NCBI GenBank assembly: GCA_038231395.1 | Contig: JBBRLL010000005.1 | Span: 60,000-123,999, forward strand | Length of the DNA: 64,000 bases | From: Stagnihabitans sp038231395 | Lineage (GTDB): Bacteria; Pseudomonadota; Alphaproteobacteria; Rhodobacterales; Rhodobacteraceae | Direction of reading: 5' to 3' | Part shown: positions 45,798 to 55,445 of the stretch, piece after piece | Position numbering within the stretch: position 1 is the stretch's first letter | How the letters are laid out: each line of letters opens with the position of its first letter | Made by a program: the position numbers and the translations under genes | Notes under the pieces: generated by a model | Told to the model about the DNA's origin: nothing | The model's database searches: none | What the model saw: only the letters and a program-made list of their open reading frames with translations

Positions 45798-48700
45798 ATG
45801 TCTGCATTTCAGATTAACGGTTCGGGAACTTTAGACCTTCGCTCGGTAAGCCTGTCGGGGTTTGACGGACTGACATTTTCCACATCCGGGACCAGCACGG
45901 CCCAGATCAACGCCAGCCAGTTTGGCGTGGGCGGCCTGCAAGGCTCACCGATTACATTCACCGGCGACGGACAAAGCAACACGCTGGAATTCTTCGTCAG
46001 CGGCGGGACTTTTTCGTTGGCCTCGGTCGTCTTTGCCAACTGGTCTGCGAATGACGCGGTGATCTTTCGCGACTCGGTTGGTACCGACAACATCACCGGC
46101 ACCACCCAGAACGATCTGTTCTATATAACGGGCGGCAATGACATCTTGGCGGGCGGCGGCGGTGTCGACACCGTCAACATCGATTGGTCGGCCATTGGTG
46201 GCAACTTCTCGATGAACGGCGCCGGCCAGATCAACAACTTTGCCGGCACCTCACTGAGTTTTTCCGGCATAAGCAGTCTCAACATCCTGTTGGGCGGCGG
46301 CAATGATTCAGTCGCTTTGGGTGCGGGCAACGACACGATGAACGGCGGGGCGGGCGATGACACCCTGAATTCCGGGCTTGGCAATGCCGTGATTGATGGC
46401 GGAATCGGCACTGACGTCTGGATCGCTGATTTCTCCAACAATGCAACGGCGGCGACGGTCAACGTCAACCTTATCGGTGTGCATGCCGCAGGCAATGGAT
46501 CGACCTACAATAATATAGAGCGTTTGAACCTGACAGGCGGGGTTGGCGATGACGTGTTCATCAGCACGACCGGCAATTCGAACAACGGGTTCAACGACAG
46601 CCTTTTTGGCGGCGCTGGAAACGACAAGCTGACGGTCGGGGGTGGCAGCGATTTCGTGGACGGCGGTGACGGCATTGACACTTTGACTGTGAATTACAGC
46701 ACTGATCTCAGCAGTTTCGTGATGAACGGGTCCGGGGTCATCACGGATTTCACCAATACCCAAGTGCAGTTTACGAACATTGAAAAGTTCAACGTCACAC
46801 TGGGCGCAGGCAACGACAATGTCGTTCTGGGGGCCGGGTCCGACACGCTGAATGGCGGTGCCGGAAACGATACGTTGAACACCGGCGCCGGAGCTGCGGT
46901 CGTGGACGGTGGCACGGGCAATGATACGTGGGCTGCCGATTTGTCTGCCGACACCGGGGCCAAATCGATCGACATCCGCCTGGCCGGCGTGCACGCGGCA
47001 GGCAACGGCACGACCTATGCCAATCTTGAGGCCCTGAATGTCTTGACCGGGGCTGGCAACGATTTGCTGGCAACTTTGAACGGGTTGTTCAACGACACTC
47101 TGAACGGCGGCGGGGGCAATGACACCCTTGCGGTTGGCGGCGGCGTTGACGTCGTGGACGGCGGATCGGGCACTGACCTTCTGATCATCAACTACTCCGG
47201 CATCAACGGCGATTTTACGATGAACGGTGGCGGGCAGATCACCAATTTCGGCAATACCACAATCAGCTTCACCGGGATCGAACAGTTCAATGTCACGCTT
47301 GGCGTCGGCAATGACAGCGTGACCTTAGGTGCCGGGGCGGATACGCTGCGCGGTCTGGATGGCAACGACACGCTTAACACCGGCATTGGCGACGCGGTGG
47401 TGGACGGTGGCAATGGCAACGATTTGTGGATCGCCGACCAGTCAGGCGACTCTAACGCCAAGTCGATCAACCTGAACCTGACCGGGTTGCAGACCGCTGG
47501 AACCGGAACCACCTATGAAGACATCGAGCGCATTTCGATCACCACTGGCGGCGGTAACGATCAGGTGATTTCACAAACCGCAAGTGGCGGCAATGACACC
47601 GTCAGCACCGGCGATGGCAATGACACGATCGGGGTCGGTGCCGGCGATGACAACGTGGACGGCGGTTTGGGCACCGACACGCTGATCATCAATTACGCGG
47701 CCGCATCGGGCGATTTCTCGATGAACGGCCCGTCGCAGATCAACAATTTCGCCGGAACCTCAGTGTCTTTCGCTGGGATCGAGGATTTCAACGTCACACT
47801 GGGTGCGGGCAACGACAATGTTGTCCTGGGCGCCTTCGACGACACGATCAATGGCGGCGCGGGCAACGATGTGTTCAACACCGCGGCAGGGCTTGCAGAT
47901 GTCGACGGTGGCCTTGGCACGGATAGGTGGCTTGCCGATCTTTCCGCAGCAACGGCGAACATGACCGTCGACATCACATTGGCCGGTCGCGTTGCGGCGG
48001 GCGACGGCAGCTTTTATGCGCAGATCGAGGCTTTGAACCTGACCACAGGTTCAGGAAATGACCAGATCGTTACGCAACATCTGTTCCTGGATGATGTGCT
48101 GTCTTCCGGCGCGGGCAACGATACCCTCACCGTGGCCGGAGGCAATGACCAGGTGGATGGTGGAGCGGACAATGACCTGCTGATCATCGACTACACCGGG
48201 ATCGCCGGAAACTTCACGATGAACGGCGTGGGTCAGATCAACAACTTTGCCGGAACCTCGGTCAGCTTCACGAATATCGAGCGGTTCAATGTGACGCTTG
48301 GTGATGGCACCAACACCATCACCTTGCTGAACGGCAATGATACGGTGAAAGGCGGCGCAGGCAACGACGTCTTCAACACTGCCGTCGGTGCAGCCGTCGT
48401 GGATGGCGGTGCGGGCCTCGACACCTGGATTGCCGACCAGTCCGGCGACAACACCGCCAAGGTCATCGACCTGAACCTTTCAGGGGTTCAGGTGGCGGGC
48501 AACGGCACGACCTATGCCAATATCGAGGGCATCTTGATCAGCACTGGCTCTGGCAAGGACCTGATCACCACCTTCAACGGCAACTTCAACGACAACGTCT
48601 CAACCGGCGCGGGCAACGATATCATCAAGGTGTTCGGCGGAAATGATGGCGTGGATGGCGGCATTGGCAATGACCTTCTGATCATTGACTATTCCGCTGC

Positions 48701-49532
48701 CGGCGGCAGTTTCTCGATGAATGGCGCGACACAGATCAACAATTTCGCCGGCACCTCTGTCACTTTTGCGGGGATCGAACGGATCAATGCGACGTTTGGG
48801 GTTGGTGCAGACAACGTGACGCTGACGGCCGGGAACGACACGATTTCAGGCGGTCTTGGCAATGACACGATGAACGGCGGCCTTGGGTCGGATACCATGG
48901 ACTGGCGCACTGCGACCACCGGCATATCCCTGACGGTCAACGCAACCGGCGGAGGCGCAGCGACGGCCACCGGGATCGGGACGGATACTTTCACCGGGTT
49001 TGAAAACTTCTGGCTTGGGTCTGGCAACGACGTGTTGCACGGAAATGCCTTTGCCAATCTGATCGACGGCGGCGCTGGCAAAGACAAGCTCTATGGTGGA
49101 AACCAGTCAGACACGCTGATCGGCGGCGACGGCAATGACGTTTTGAATGGCGGCAAAGGCCACGACTATTTGACCGGCGGGATCGGGGCAGACATGCTGA
49201 CCGGCGGCAGCACCCCTGACACTTTCATTTACAACAGTGCTGCGGAGTCAGGCATCCTTACCTCGAACCGTGACAGGATTGTTGATTTCCTTGCCGGAAG
49301 CGACAAGATCGACCTGCACGCCATTGATGCGGTTCCGGGCGGCCTTGACGACGCGTTCCATTTCCTTGGGGTTGCGGCTGCCTTCACCGCAATTGGCGAT
49401 CTGCGGCTGGAGCAGGTTGGGCTGGATACTCTCGTCCGTCTTAACCTGGATGCCGATCTGGGAAGCGAGGCGTCGATCCTTCTGTTGAACGTCACGGCAA
49501 CCAGTCTGACCGCCACCGACTTCATTCTGTAA
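45798..49532 (+). CDS. Large RTX-like calcium-binding protein with six internal repeats, probable type I secretion substrate
   Basis: 1,244 residues, no signal peptide. The body is six imperfect copies of about 167 residues, each with GGxGNDxLxxGxGxDxVDGG nonapeptide runs followed by MNGxxQINNFAGTSVSFxxI and FNVTLGxGNDxVxLG. The MNG landmarks lie at about 46210, 46720, 47220, 47720, 48220 and 48718. The last 150 residues have denser RTX repeats (GGDGNDVLNGGKGHDYLTGG) and a serralysin-type C-terminus (RDRIVDFLAGSDKIDLHAID to TATDFIL), typical of type I secretion signals. AAGGAGG precedes the ATG. No TolC/HlyB/HlyD genes are adjacent. No enzymatic domain is seen; may be an adhesin or surface-layer-like protein (inference). 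Confidence 0.88.
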   Translation: MSAFQINGSGTLDLRSVSLSGFDGLTFSTSGTSTAQINASQFGVGGLQGSPITFTGDGQSNTLEFFVSGGTFSLASVVFANWSANDAVIFRDSVGTDNITGTTQNDLFYITGGNDILAGGGGVDTVNIDWSAIGGNFSMNGAGQINNFAGTSLSFSGISSLNILLGGGNDSVALGAGNDTMNGGAGDDTLNSGLGNAVIDGGIGTDVWIADFSNNATAATVNVNLIGVHAAGNGSTYNNIERLNLTGGVGDDVFISTTGNSNNGFNDSLFGGAGNDKLTVGGGSDFVDGGDGIDTLTVNYSTDLSSFVMNGSGVITDFTNTQVQFTNIEKFNVTLGAGNDNVVLGAGSDTLNGGAGNDTLNTGAGAAVVDGGTGNDTWAADLSADTGAKSIDIRLAGVHAAGNGTTYANLEALNVLTGAGNDLLATLNGLFNDTLNGGGGNDTLAVGGGVDVVDGGSGTDLLIINYSGINGDFTMNGGGQITNFGNTTISFTGIEQFNVTLGVGNDSVTLGAGADTLRGLDGNDTLNTGIGDAVVDGGNGNDLWIADQSGDSNAKSINLNLTGLQTAGTGTTYEDIERISITTGGGNDQVISQTASGGNDTVSTGDGNDTIGVGAGDDNVDGGLGTDTLIINYAAASGDFSMNGPSQINNFAGTSVSFAGIEDFNVTLGAGNDNVVLGAFDDTINGGAGNDVFNTAAGLADVDGGLGTDRWLADLSAATANMTVDITLAGRVAAGDGSFYAQIEALNLTTGSGNDQIVTQHLFLDDVLSSGAGNDTLTVAGGNDQVDGGADNDLLIIDYTGIAGNFTMNGVGQINNFAGTSVSFTNIERFNVTLGDGTNTITLLNGNDTVKGGAGNDVFNTAVGAAVVDGGAGLDTWIADQSGDNTAKVIDLNLSGVQVAGNGTTYANIEGILISTGSGKDLITTFNGNFNDNVSTGAGNDIIKVFGGNDGVDGGIGNDLLIIDYSAAGGSFSMNGATQINNFAGTSVTFAGIERINATFGVGADNVTLTAGNDTISGGLGNDTMNGGLGSDTMDWRTATTGISLTVNATGGGAATATGIGTDTFTGFENFWLGSGNDVLHGNAFANLIDGGAGKDKLYGGNQSDTLIGGDGNDVLNGGKGHDYLTGGIGADMLTGGSTPDTFIYNSAAESGILTSNRDRIVDFLAGSDKIDLHAIDAVPGGLDDAFHFLGVAAAFTAIGDLRLEQVGLDTLVRLNLDADLGSEASILLLNVTATSLTATDFIL

Positions 49533-49751
49533 GCCGCAAGCCGCAAGTCTGGCGCCATCCGTTCGGCGGGTGGCGCAGTCGAAATCAAGCCCTTCTGACG
49601 GGGTTCACGCAAAGATGCGTCCACTGGCGGAGCCGTGCGACAACTCCAGCTTGCGTCCGTCGTTCCAACCCGATTTGGACATTCTGGCAGGATAGGTCAG
49701 TCGCAAATTCAAACGCAACTTGTGGGATCGGATCGGCTCAGGCCGGGTCTG

Positions 49752-50567
49752 TCATAGGGTCGGGTTGTCGCGCCGGTAGATCCAGTCGTGATCCGGATCG
49801 TTCTTGAAGCGCCATTTGCGGATGGGGCCTGCCATGACGTTCAGGTAATACATCTCATACCCATAAGGCGCGCCGCAGGGGTGATGGCCCTTGGGCACCA
49901 GAGTCACATCGTGGCTTTTGACGGCCATAGTCTCATCCAGCGCGCCGTCCTCGGTATAAACCCGCTGGATGCCGAAGCCCTGATCGGGGTTCAGACGGTG
50001 ATAATAGGTCTCCTCCAGATAGGTCATCTGAGGGAAATCATCCTCATCGTGCCGGTGGCTGGGATAAGAGGACCAGTTTCCTTGCGGTGTAAAGACTTCT
50101 GTCACCAGCAAGGAGCCTGCCACATCGCGCCCCTCCATCGCGATGTTGTTCACAAAGCGGGTGTTGGCCCCGGTGCCGCGTGGCAGCATGGAAATCCCCT
50201 CGGGGCCAAGTTTGCGGGCGGGATAGTGGCCCAAAGCCGGCGCGGTGCAGACCGCCAGCGTGCAGGCGGTGGTAGCAACAACCTGCCAATCCACGCCGCC
50301 CGGCAGATAAAGACAATGCGGCGGGGTCTTTTCAAAGACGTTCATCCGCTCGCCCATCTCGCCGAAATCCTGACCGGCGCCGGTGATCCTCGCCTTGCCC
50401 TCAACCAGCACCAGGATGACCTCGCGGTCGCCGGTTCGTTCGCCAACCTCGTCGCCCGCGTCCAGCCGGTAAAGCCCAAAGCCCACAAAGCCCCATCCTG
50501 CACTTGATGCAGTGATGTCATGCACCTTGCCACGCGTACCCGTTGGTTTTCGAAGCAGATCAGCCAT
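49752..50567 (-). CDS. iolB: 5-deoxy-glucuronate isomerase
   Basis: 271 residues, bicupin. Converts 5-deoxy-glucuronate to 2-deoxy-5-keto-gluconate in inositol breakdown. Characteristic stretches: SHRHDEDDFPQMTYLEETYY (metal-binding His/Glu), RVYTEDGALDETMAVKSHDV and GHHPCGAPYGYEMYYLNVMA. ATG at 50567 has AAGGGA upstream. Separated from iolD by 110 bases. Confidence 0.95.
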   Translation of the reverse strand: MADLLRKPTGTRGKVHDITASSAGWGFVGFGLYRLDAGDEVGERTGDREVILVLVEGKARITGAGQDFGEMGERMNVFEKTPPHCLYLPGGVDWQVVATTACTLAVCTAPALGHYPARKLGPEGISMLPRGTGANTRFVNNIAMEGRDVAGSLLVTEVFTPQGNWSSYPSHRHDEDDFPQMTYLEETYYHRLNPDQGFGIQRVYTEDGALDETMAVKSHDVTLVPKGHHPCGAPYGYEMYYLNVMAGPIRKWRFKNDPDHDWIYRRDNPTL

Positions 50568-50677
50568 CGCATTCCCTTTCACTTTGGGCAAAAACAGCGT
50601 GGGATTCAGTGAAGGGGGGGGCTTGCGGCCCTACATTGGCATATCCGGGCGATGAACCGCACAAGGCCCCGCTCCGA

Positions 50678-52519
50678 TCAGTTCACCAAAGTCTGCTTTT
50701 TGCTCCCAGCCTCATAGCTTTCGCGCGCCGCCCGCACCTCGGCCCTGACCGAGACTTCGGGCACCGCAACCTCCCACCAGCTGCCCCCTGCCCCAGTGCC
50801 CGGCATCGGGTCCGTGTCGATCACGATGACCGTGGGGATGCTGGCCCCTTTGGCCGCCTGCATCGCAGCCTCCAGCGCCTCGACAGAGCCCGCCTTGACA
50901 ACGTGAGCCCCCATCGAACCCGCGTGGGCCGCAAAGTCGATGTTGGCGGTGTTCACATGATAGCTGTCCGCCAGCAGATTGTTGAACGGCGCGCCTCCGG
51001 TCGCCTTCTGCAAGCGGTTGATGCAGCCAAAGCCCCGGTTGTCGGTCAGAACCACGGTGAAGGGCATCCCCATCATCACCGCCGTCGCCAGTTCGCTGTT
51101 GGCCATCATATAGCTGCCATCGCCAAGCATGCAGACCACATCCGCCTCCGGCCGCGCCATCTTCACACCTAGAGCCCCGGCGATTTCATACCCCATGCAG
51201 GAAAATCCGTATTCCATGTGATAACCGCCCCGCGCATTGCGCAGGATGGTGTGCAGCGCCCCTGGCATGGTGCCCGCCGCACTCATCACGACGGAATTCT
51301 TGCCGGTGTTGCGCTGAACGGCCCCGATCACCTGCACATCGCTTGGCAAGGCGTTACCCGTAGGATGGGCTATCAGCCCATCTACCGTGGCATACCACGC
51401 ATCGCGTGCGGCAAAATCCGGGTCAGCAAAACGTTTGCCGCCCAAGGCCACGCCGATCTTTTCCAGCGCCACTTTGGCGTCCGACACCAGACCCATTGCC
51501 CCGCGCTTGGCCGCGTCATAGCCATGTACGTTGATCGACAGTATCTTGCGCCCCGGAGCGGAAAAGACCGTCCACGACCCGGTGGTGAAGTCGGCAAACC
51601 GCGTCCCCACGCCAATCACCAGATCGGCTTCGCCAGCAAGCGTGTTGCCGCAATCCGTGCCCGTAACGCCCGGCGTGCCGAAATGCAGCGGTTCTTCCCA
51701 ATCGACAGCACCCTTGCCGGCCTGCGTTTCCACCAAGGGGATGTTGTGCTTGACCGCAAAGTCGATCAGCACCTGCTCTGCCCCGGAATAGATCACGCCG
51801 CCACCCACCACGATCAGCGGCTTTTTCGCCGCCATGATCGCTGACACCGCAGCCGCAAGTTCGCGGGAATCCGGCTCAGGCCGTGCGATGTACCAGACCT
51901 TCGGTTCAAAGAATTCCACCGGGTAATCATAGGCTTCTGCCTGCGTGTCCTGACAAAAGGCCAGGGTCACGGGGCCGCAATTCGCCGGGTCCGTCATCAC
52001 CCGCAACGCACGCGGCAAGGCGGTCAAGATGTGCTCGGGGCGCGAGATGCGGTCGAAATAACGGCTGACCGGGCGGAAACAGTCGTTGGCAGACACCGTG
52101 CCGTCGTCAAAATCCTCAACCTGTTGCAGCACCGGATCAGGGGCACGGTTGGCAAAAACATCGCCGGGTATCAGCAACAGGGGGAGCCGGTTCACATGAG
52201 CCAGCGCCGCCGCCGTCACCATATTGGTCGCCCCCGGCCCGATCGACGAGGTCACAGCCATCGCGCGCCGCCGCTTCATCGTCTTGGCATAGGCAATGGC
52301 TGTATGCGCCATGGTTTGTTCGTTCTGGCCGCGCCAAGTGGGCAACGCCTGCCCGATGCCGTGCAATGCCTCACCCAAACCCGCCACGTTGCCGTGGCCA
52401 AAGATCGCCCAGACACCGGCGATGAAACGCTCACCCTCCTCGGTCATCTGGACGGACAGCCATCTGACCATCGCTTGCGCAGCCGTCAGCCTTACCGTTT
52501 CTTGGCGGATCATGTTCAT
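50678..52519 (-). CDS. iolD: 3D-(3,5/4)-trihydroxycyclohexane-1,2-dione hydrolase
   Basis: 613 residues, thiamine-diphosphate enzyme that opens the ring in myo-inositol catabolism. The N-terminal glutamate region (FAGVWAIFGHGN-like, GIGQALPTWRGQNEQ), TSSIGPGATNMVTAAALAHV and the ThDP-binding GDGSYMMANSELATAVMMGM are present. The ATG at 52519 overlaps the iolC stop in ATGA and sits behind GGGGAGAAG. A 26-bp dispersed palindrome lies inside the gene at 51360-51385, read in frame as VDGLIAHPTG. Confidence 0.95.
   Translation of the reverse strand: MNMIRQETVRLTAAQAMVRWLSVQMTEEGERFIAGVWAIFGHGNVAGLGEALHGIGQALPTWRGQNEQTMAHTAIAYAKTMKRRRAMAVTSSIGPGATNMVTAAALAHVNRLPLLLIPGDVFANRAPDPVLQQVEDFDDGTVSANDCFRPVSRYFDRISRPEHILTALPRALRVMTDPANCGPVTLAFCQDTQAEAYDYPVEFFEPKVWYIARPEPDSRELAAAVSAIMAAKKPLIVVGGGVIYSGAEQVLIDFAVKHNIPLVETQAGKGAVDWEEPLHFGTPGVTGTDCGNTLAGEADLVIGVGTRFADFTTGSWTVFSAPGRKILSINVHGYDAAKRGAMGLVSDAKVALEKIGVALGGKRFADPDFAARDAWYATVDGLIAHPTGNALPSDVQVIGAVQRNTGKNSVVMSAAGTMPGALHTILRNARGGYHMEYGFSCMGYEIAGALGVKMARPEADVVCMLGDGSYMMANSELATAVMMGMPFTVVLTDNRGFGCINRLQKATGGAPFNNLLADSYHVNTANIDFAAHAGSMGAHVVKAGSVEALEAAMQAAKGASIPTVIVIDTDPMPGTGAGGSWWEVAVPEVSVRAEVRAARESYEAGSKKQTLVN
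51360..51385. repeat. Dispersed palindrome, copy 3, inside iolD
   Basis: GTAGGATGGGC-TATCA-GCCCATCTAC. Same family as the intergenic copies at 19444 and 19775, but here within a coding sequence with the reading frame kept. Confidence 0.8.
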
Positions 52520-54423
52520 TTTGCTTCTCCCCAGCCCTGACGGGCTTTGTCCCAATAGCCGACGAGGCGGCTGAAATTCGCGGCCATGGTGGCAACCGCA
52601 GTCTTGTCATCCAGTTTGCCCGCCATCCAGTCGCGGCCAACATCAGCGTGGATCGTGCGGCCCACGGCAAAGCCCTTGACCAGCGGAAACGGAGCGGCCA
52701 GGTGGAACGAGGCTGCCAGCTCTTCCTCCGACTGGCCCAGCCCAAGGATCACGATGCCCTGCACATAAGGGTCGTTCGCCTCAATCGCCGCACAGGTCGC
52801 GGCCCAGGCTTGCGTCGTCTGCATCGGCTCCAGCTTCCACCAATCGGGGAACACGCCGATATCATACCAGCGCTGGATCAGTTTGGCATTGGTCAGATCA
52901 TCCACCGGACCAACTTTCGACGGGATCAGTTCCAGCAGCATTTCCAGACGGTTACGGCGGCAGGCGGCGAACAGGCGTTTCACCGTTGCCTCTTGGGCGG
53001 CGCGCATCGCATCAGAGTCGCCCGGGTGGCAATAACACAGAACCTTGACCACATGGTCCAGCGGCCACTCCGACAAGCCACCAAAATCGGGGCCAATTTC
53101 GGGTTCCAGTGTCAGGGGACGCGAGGTTGGCCATTCCACCGGACGCCCGATCCAAAGCCCCTGCCCTGCCGCGCGGTACAAAGCGGTGCGGCCAAGACGG
53201 CTGTCACACAACAAGCCAAAGCCCGCACGACCCTGAGCCACCTCGACGGTCGCATCGACGCACAACTCTTTGAAAGCGGCGATCTTTTCCGGTGTAGCCC
53301 CTGCAATCTCCTCCATCTGGATGCGGTGGTCATAGGCAAAAGCCTTGACCTCGGTCCAGCGTTTGCGGCGATTGGTTGACCAATGGACCTGCTCCAACGC
53401 CAGATCCTTGCGCAGCGCCTTGTTCACGATGCCCCGGTTGAGGAAAAACTGCATCTCCTCCCAACTTGGATAGGCCGGCGTACAGCCATGACGCGAAACC
53501 GCGAAGGCCCCGCAAACATTGGCATATTTCAGCGCAACCGGCCAAGCCTCATCATCCAGCCAGCCTTTGATCAGACCAGACATAAAGCCGTCGCCTGCGC
53601 CCAGTACGTTGAAAACCTCAATCGGAAAGCCCGGCCCGGTTTGCCCCCCATCCAGACTGTCAGGAATAGCGCCCGTGAAGGCCGCAGCCCCCATCGGCCC
53701 GCGTTTGCAGACCAGCGTGGCTTTCGATACCGAACGGACCGCGCGCAAGGCAGCGATAGTGTCTGTGGTGCCGCCAGCGATGTGAAACTCTTCCTCGGTG
53801 CCGACAATCAAATCAAAAAAATGCAAGCTGGCCTGCAACTTAGCCGTCACTTTGGCACTTTCAATGAAGCGGCTTTCGCCGTCGCCATGACCTGCCAGAC
53901 CCCAAAGATTGGGGCGGTAGTCGATGTCCAAAGCGGTCCGCGCGCCGTGTTTGCGCGCCAAAGTCAGAGCCTTCAGGACCGCGGCCTCGGTGTTGGTGTG
54001 CGACAGATGCGTGCCGGTCGCCACGACAGAGCGGCTTTGCGCAATCAACCCCTCGTCAATGTCATCTTCGCACAGCGCCATGTCAGCGCAGTTTTCCCGA
54101 TAGAAGATCAGCGGAAACTGCTTTTCATCGCGAATTCCCAGCAAGACCAACGCGGTAAGCCTTTCCGGGTCAGTCTTGACACCGCGCACATCGACGCCCT
54201 CCCGTGCCAGTTCTTCGCGAATGAAGCGGCCCATATGTTCGTTGCCGACCCGGGTAATCAGCGCCGATTTCAGCCCCAGCCGCGCCGTGCCCGCTGCCAT
54301 GTTGGTCGGCGATCCGCCGATGTATTTCTGGAACGAGGCCATATCTTCCAGTCGCCCGCCAACCTGCGCGCCATAAAGGTCAACCGAGGACCGGCCGATG
54401 GTGATCACGTCGAGGGTTTTCAT
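52516..54423 (-). CDS. iolC: Bifunctional 5-dehydro-2-deoxygluconokinase / DUF2090 aldolase-like protein
   Basis: 635 residues. The N-terminal PfkB kinase (about 1-320) has IGRSSVDLYGAQVGGRLEDM, YIGGSPTNMAAGTARLG and the catalytic VLGAGDGFMSGLIKGW. The C-terminal DUF2090 domain (about 330-630), from the IolJ/class I aldolase-like family, contains LLELIPSKVGPVDDLTNAKL and VKGFAVGRTIHADV. The pair would phosphorylate 2-deoxy-5-keto-gluconate and cleave the product. ATG at 54423 has GGAG upstream. A GGAA-N6-TTCC operator lies 57 bases upstream. Confidence 0.93.
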   Translation of the reverse strand: MKTLDVITIGRSSVDLYGAQVGGRLEDMASFQKYIGGSPTNMAAGTARLGLKSALITRVGNEHMGRFIREELAREGVDVRGVKTDPERLTALVLLGIRDEKQFPLIFYRENCADMALCEDDIDEGLIAQSRSVVATGTHLSHTNTEAAVLKALTLARKHGARTALDIDYRPNLWGLAGHGDGESRFIESAKVTAKLQASLHFFDLIVGTEEEFHIAGGTTDTIAALRAVRSVSKATLVCKRGPMGAAAFTGAIPDSLDGGQTGPGFPIEVFNVLGAGDGFMSGLIKGWLDDEAWPVALKYANVCGAFAVSRHGCTPAYPSWEEMQFFLNRGIVNKALRKDLALEQVHWSTNRRKRWTEVKAFAYDHRIQMEEIAGATPEKIAAFKELCVDATVEVAQGRAGFGLLCDSRLGRTALYRAAGQGLWIGRPVEWPTSRPLTLEPEIGPDFGGLSEWPLDHVVKVLCYCHPGDSDAMRAAQEATVKRLFAACRRNRLEMLLELIPSKVGPVDDLTNAKLIQRWYDIGVFPDWWKLEPMQTTQAWAATCAAIEANDPYVQGIVILGLGQSEEELAASFHLAAPFPLVKGFAVGRTIHADVGRDWMAGKLDDKTAVATMAANFSRLVGYWDKARQGWGEAK

Positions 54424-54479
54424 GAACAATTCTCCGAAATTTGCCCGGAAATCCAAGATTCGGGGACCTGCGCGCCATT

Positions 54480-54493
54480 GGAATAAATATTCC
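54480..54493. promoter_or_regulatory. Putative IolR operator upstream of iolC
   Basis: GGAATAAATATTCC, an exact GGAA-N6-TTCC match to the motif described for RpiR-type IolR regulators of inositol genes in rhizobia (recalled, Sinorhizobium). It lies in the 105-base gap between iolR and iolC. Confidence 0.7.
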
Positions 54494-54527
54494 ATTTATT
54501 TGCGAAGGCAAAGCGGTTTCTTCACCC

Positions 54528-55394
54528 CTAATCGCCGCGCGCTGAACCCACTGCGACGGCCAGCGCAATCGCCATGGCAATCGTCGCAGACAACGAGCGG
54601 AAAGCGCCGAAGTCGACCTCGGGCACCGTCAGCACTGCGTTGGAAAACCTGACAAGCGGCGAGGTCATCCGGTCCGTCAAAGCCACAACCGGCAGGTGCC
54701 GACCCTTGGCGTCTTGCGCCAAAGCAATGGTCTCATCAGAATAGGGCGCAAAGGTGATGGCCAAAAGCGCGTCACCGGGGCGCAGGGCAAAACGGTGATC
54801 CAGCTTGCCGACACCGTCATGCAGCATTGCCGGAACTGACATCTTTTCAAAGACATAAGCCAGATAGCTTGCCACTGGAAAGGCGCGGCGCAGGCCGATG
54901 ATATGCACGGTTTCAGCCTGTGCCAGCAGGCCGACACAGGTGGTCAATGCAGCCTCATCCGCCGATTTCGCCAGAAGTTCCAGCGACATGCGCCCCGCTT
55001 CGATGAACTCTGCCAGAAGGGCGGAGGGGCTGCCCGCGCCGCCCTCTTTGAGGTTTTTCAGCCGGGTAGTGTAATCAGGAAAACCCGGACTGTAGGCGTC
55101 ACGAAACAGCCGCTGCATTTCGGAAAAGCCGGAAAACCCGAGGATCTGGCAAAAGCGCATCAGCGCGGACGGCGGCACATCGGCCCCCGCCGCCAGTTCT
55201 GCCACGGTGGAAACTGCGATTCTGTCGGTATTTGCCGCGATATAATCGGCACATTGCCGCAAACGGCGCGGCAGATCGTCCAGCACCTCTGCCAGACGGG
55301 CGCGAAACTCCTCAACTGAAACCGGGGCCGCAGCGATGTCATCAAGGGACGTCGTCGCAAAGCCTGGTGCATCTTTTGCGCTGGTTTGGTCCAT
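54528..55394 (-). CDS. iolR: RpiR/MurR-family transcriptional regulator, probable IolR
   Basis: 288 residues. The N-terminal helix-turn-helix domain (about 30-105) includes DRIAVSTVAELAAGADVPPS and ALMRFCQILGFSGFSEMQRL. The C-terminal SIS sugar-phosphate domain (about 130-275) contains VHIIGLRRAFPVASYLAYVF and LLAITFAPYSDETIAL. Position beside iolC and matching operators upstream of both iolC and itself support a role as repressor of inositol catabolism. ATG at 55394 is used; one at 55418 is in frame. Confidence 0.88.
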   Translation of the reverse strand: MDQTSAKDAPGFATTSLDDIAAAPVSVEEFRARLAEVLDDLPRRLRQCADYIAANTDRIAVSTVAELAAGADVPPSALMRFCQILGFSGFSEMQRLFRDAYSPGFPDYTTRLKNLKEGGAGSPSALLAEFIEAGRMSLELLAKSADEAALTTCVGLLAQAETVHIIGLRRAFPVASYLAYVFEKMSVPAMLHDGVGKLDHRFALRPGDALLAITFAPYSDETIALAQDAKGRHLPVVALTDRMTSPLVRFSNAVLTVPEVDFGAFRSLSATIAMAIALAVAVGSARGD

Positions 55395-55431
55395 GGATTT
55401 CCCGGTCAATTTTGACAAACGCTAGCAGTCT

Positions 55432-55445
55432 GGAACGAATATTCC
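55432..55445. promoter_or_regulatory. Putative IolR operator upstream of iolR
   Basis: GGAACGAATATTCC, a second exact GGAA-N6-TTCC, 38 bases before the iolR ATG, suggesting autoregulation. Confidence 0.65.

Noticed and set aside
49545..49600. Possible terminator hairpin (GCGCCA ... TGGCGC) after the RTX gene.
   Set aside because: Six-base stem with no following T run; too weak to call.
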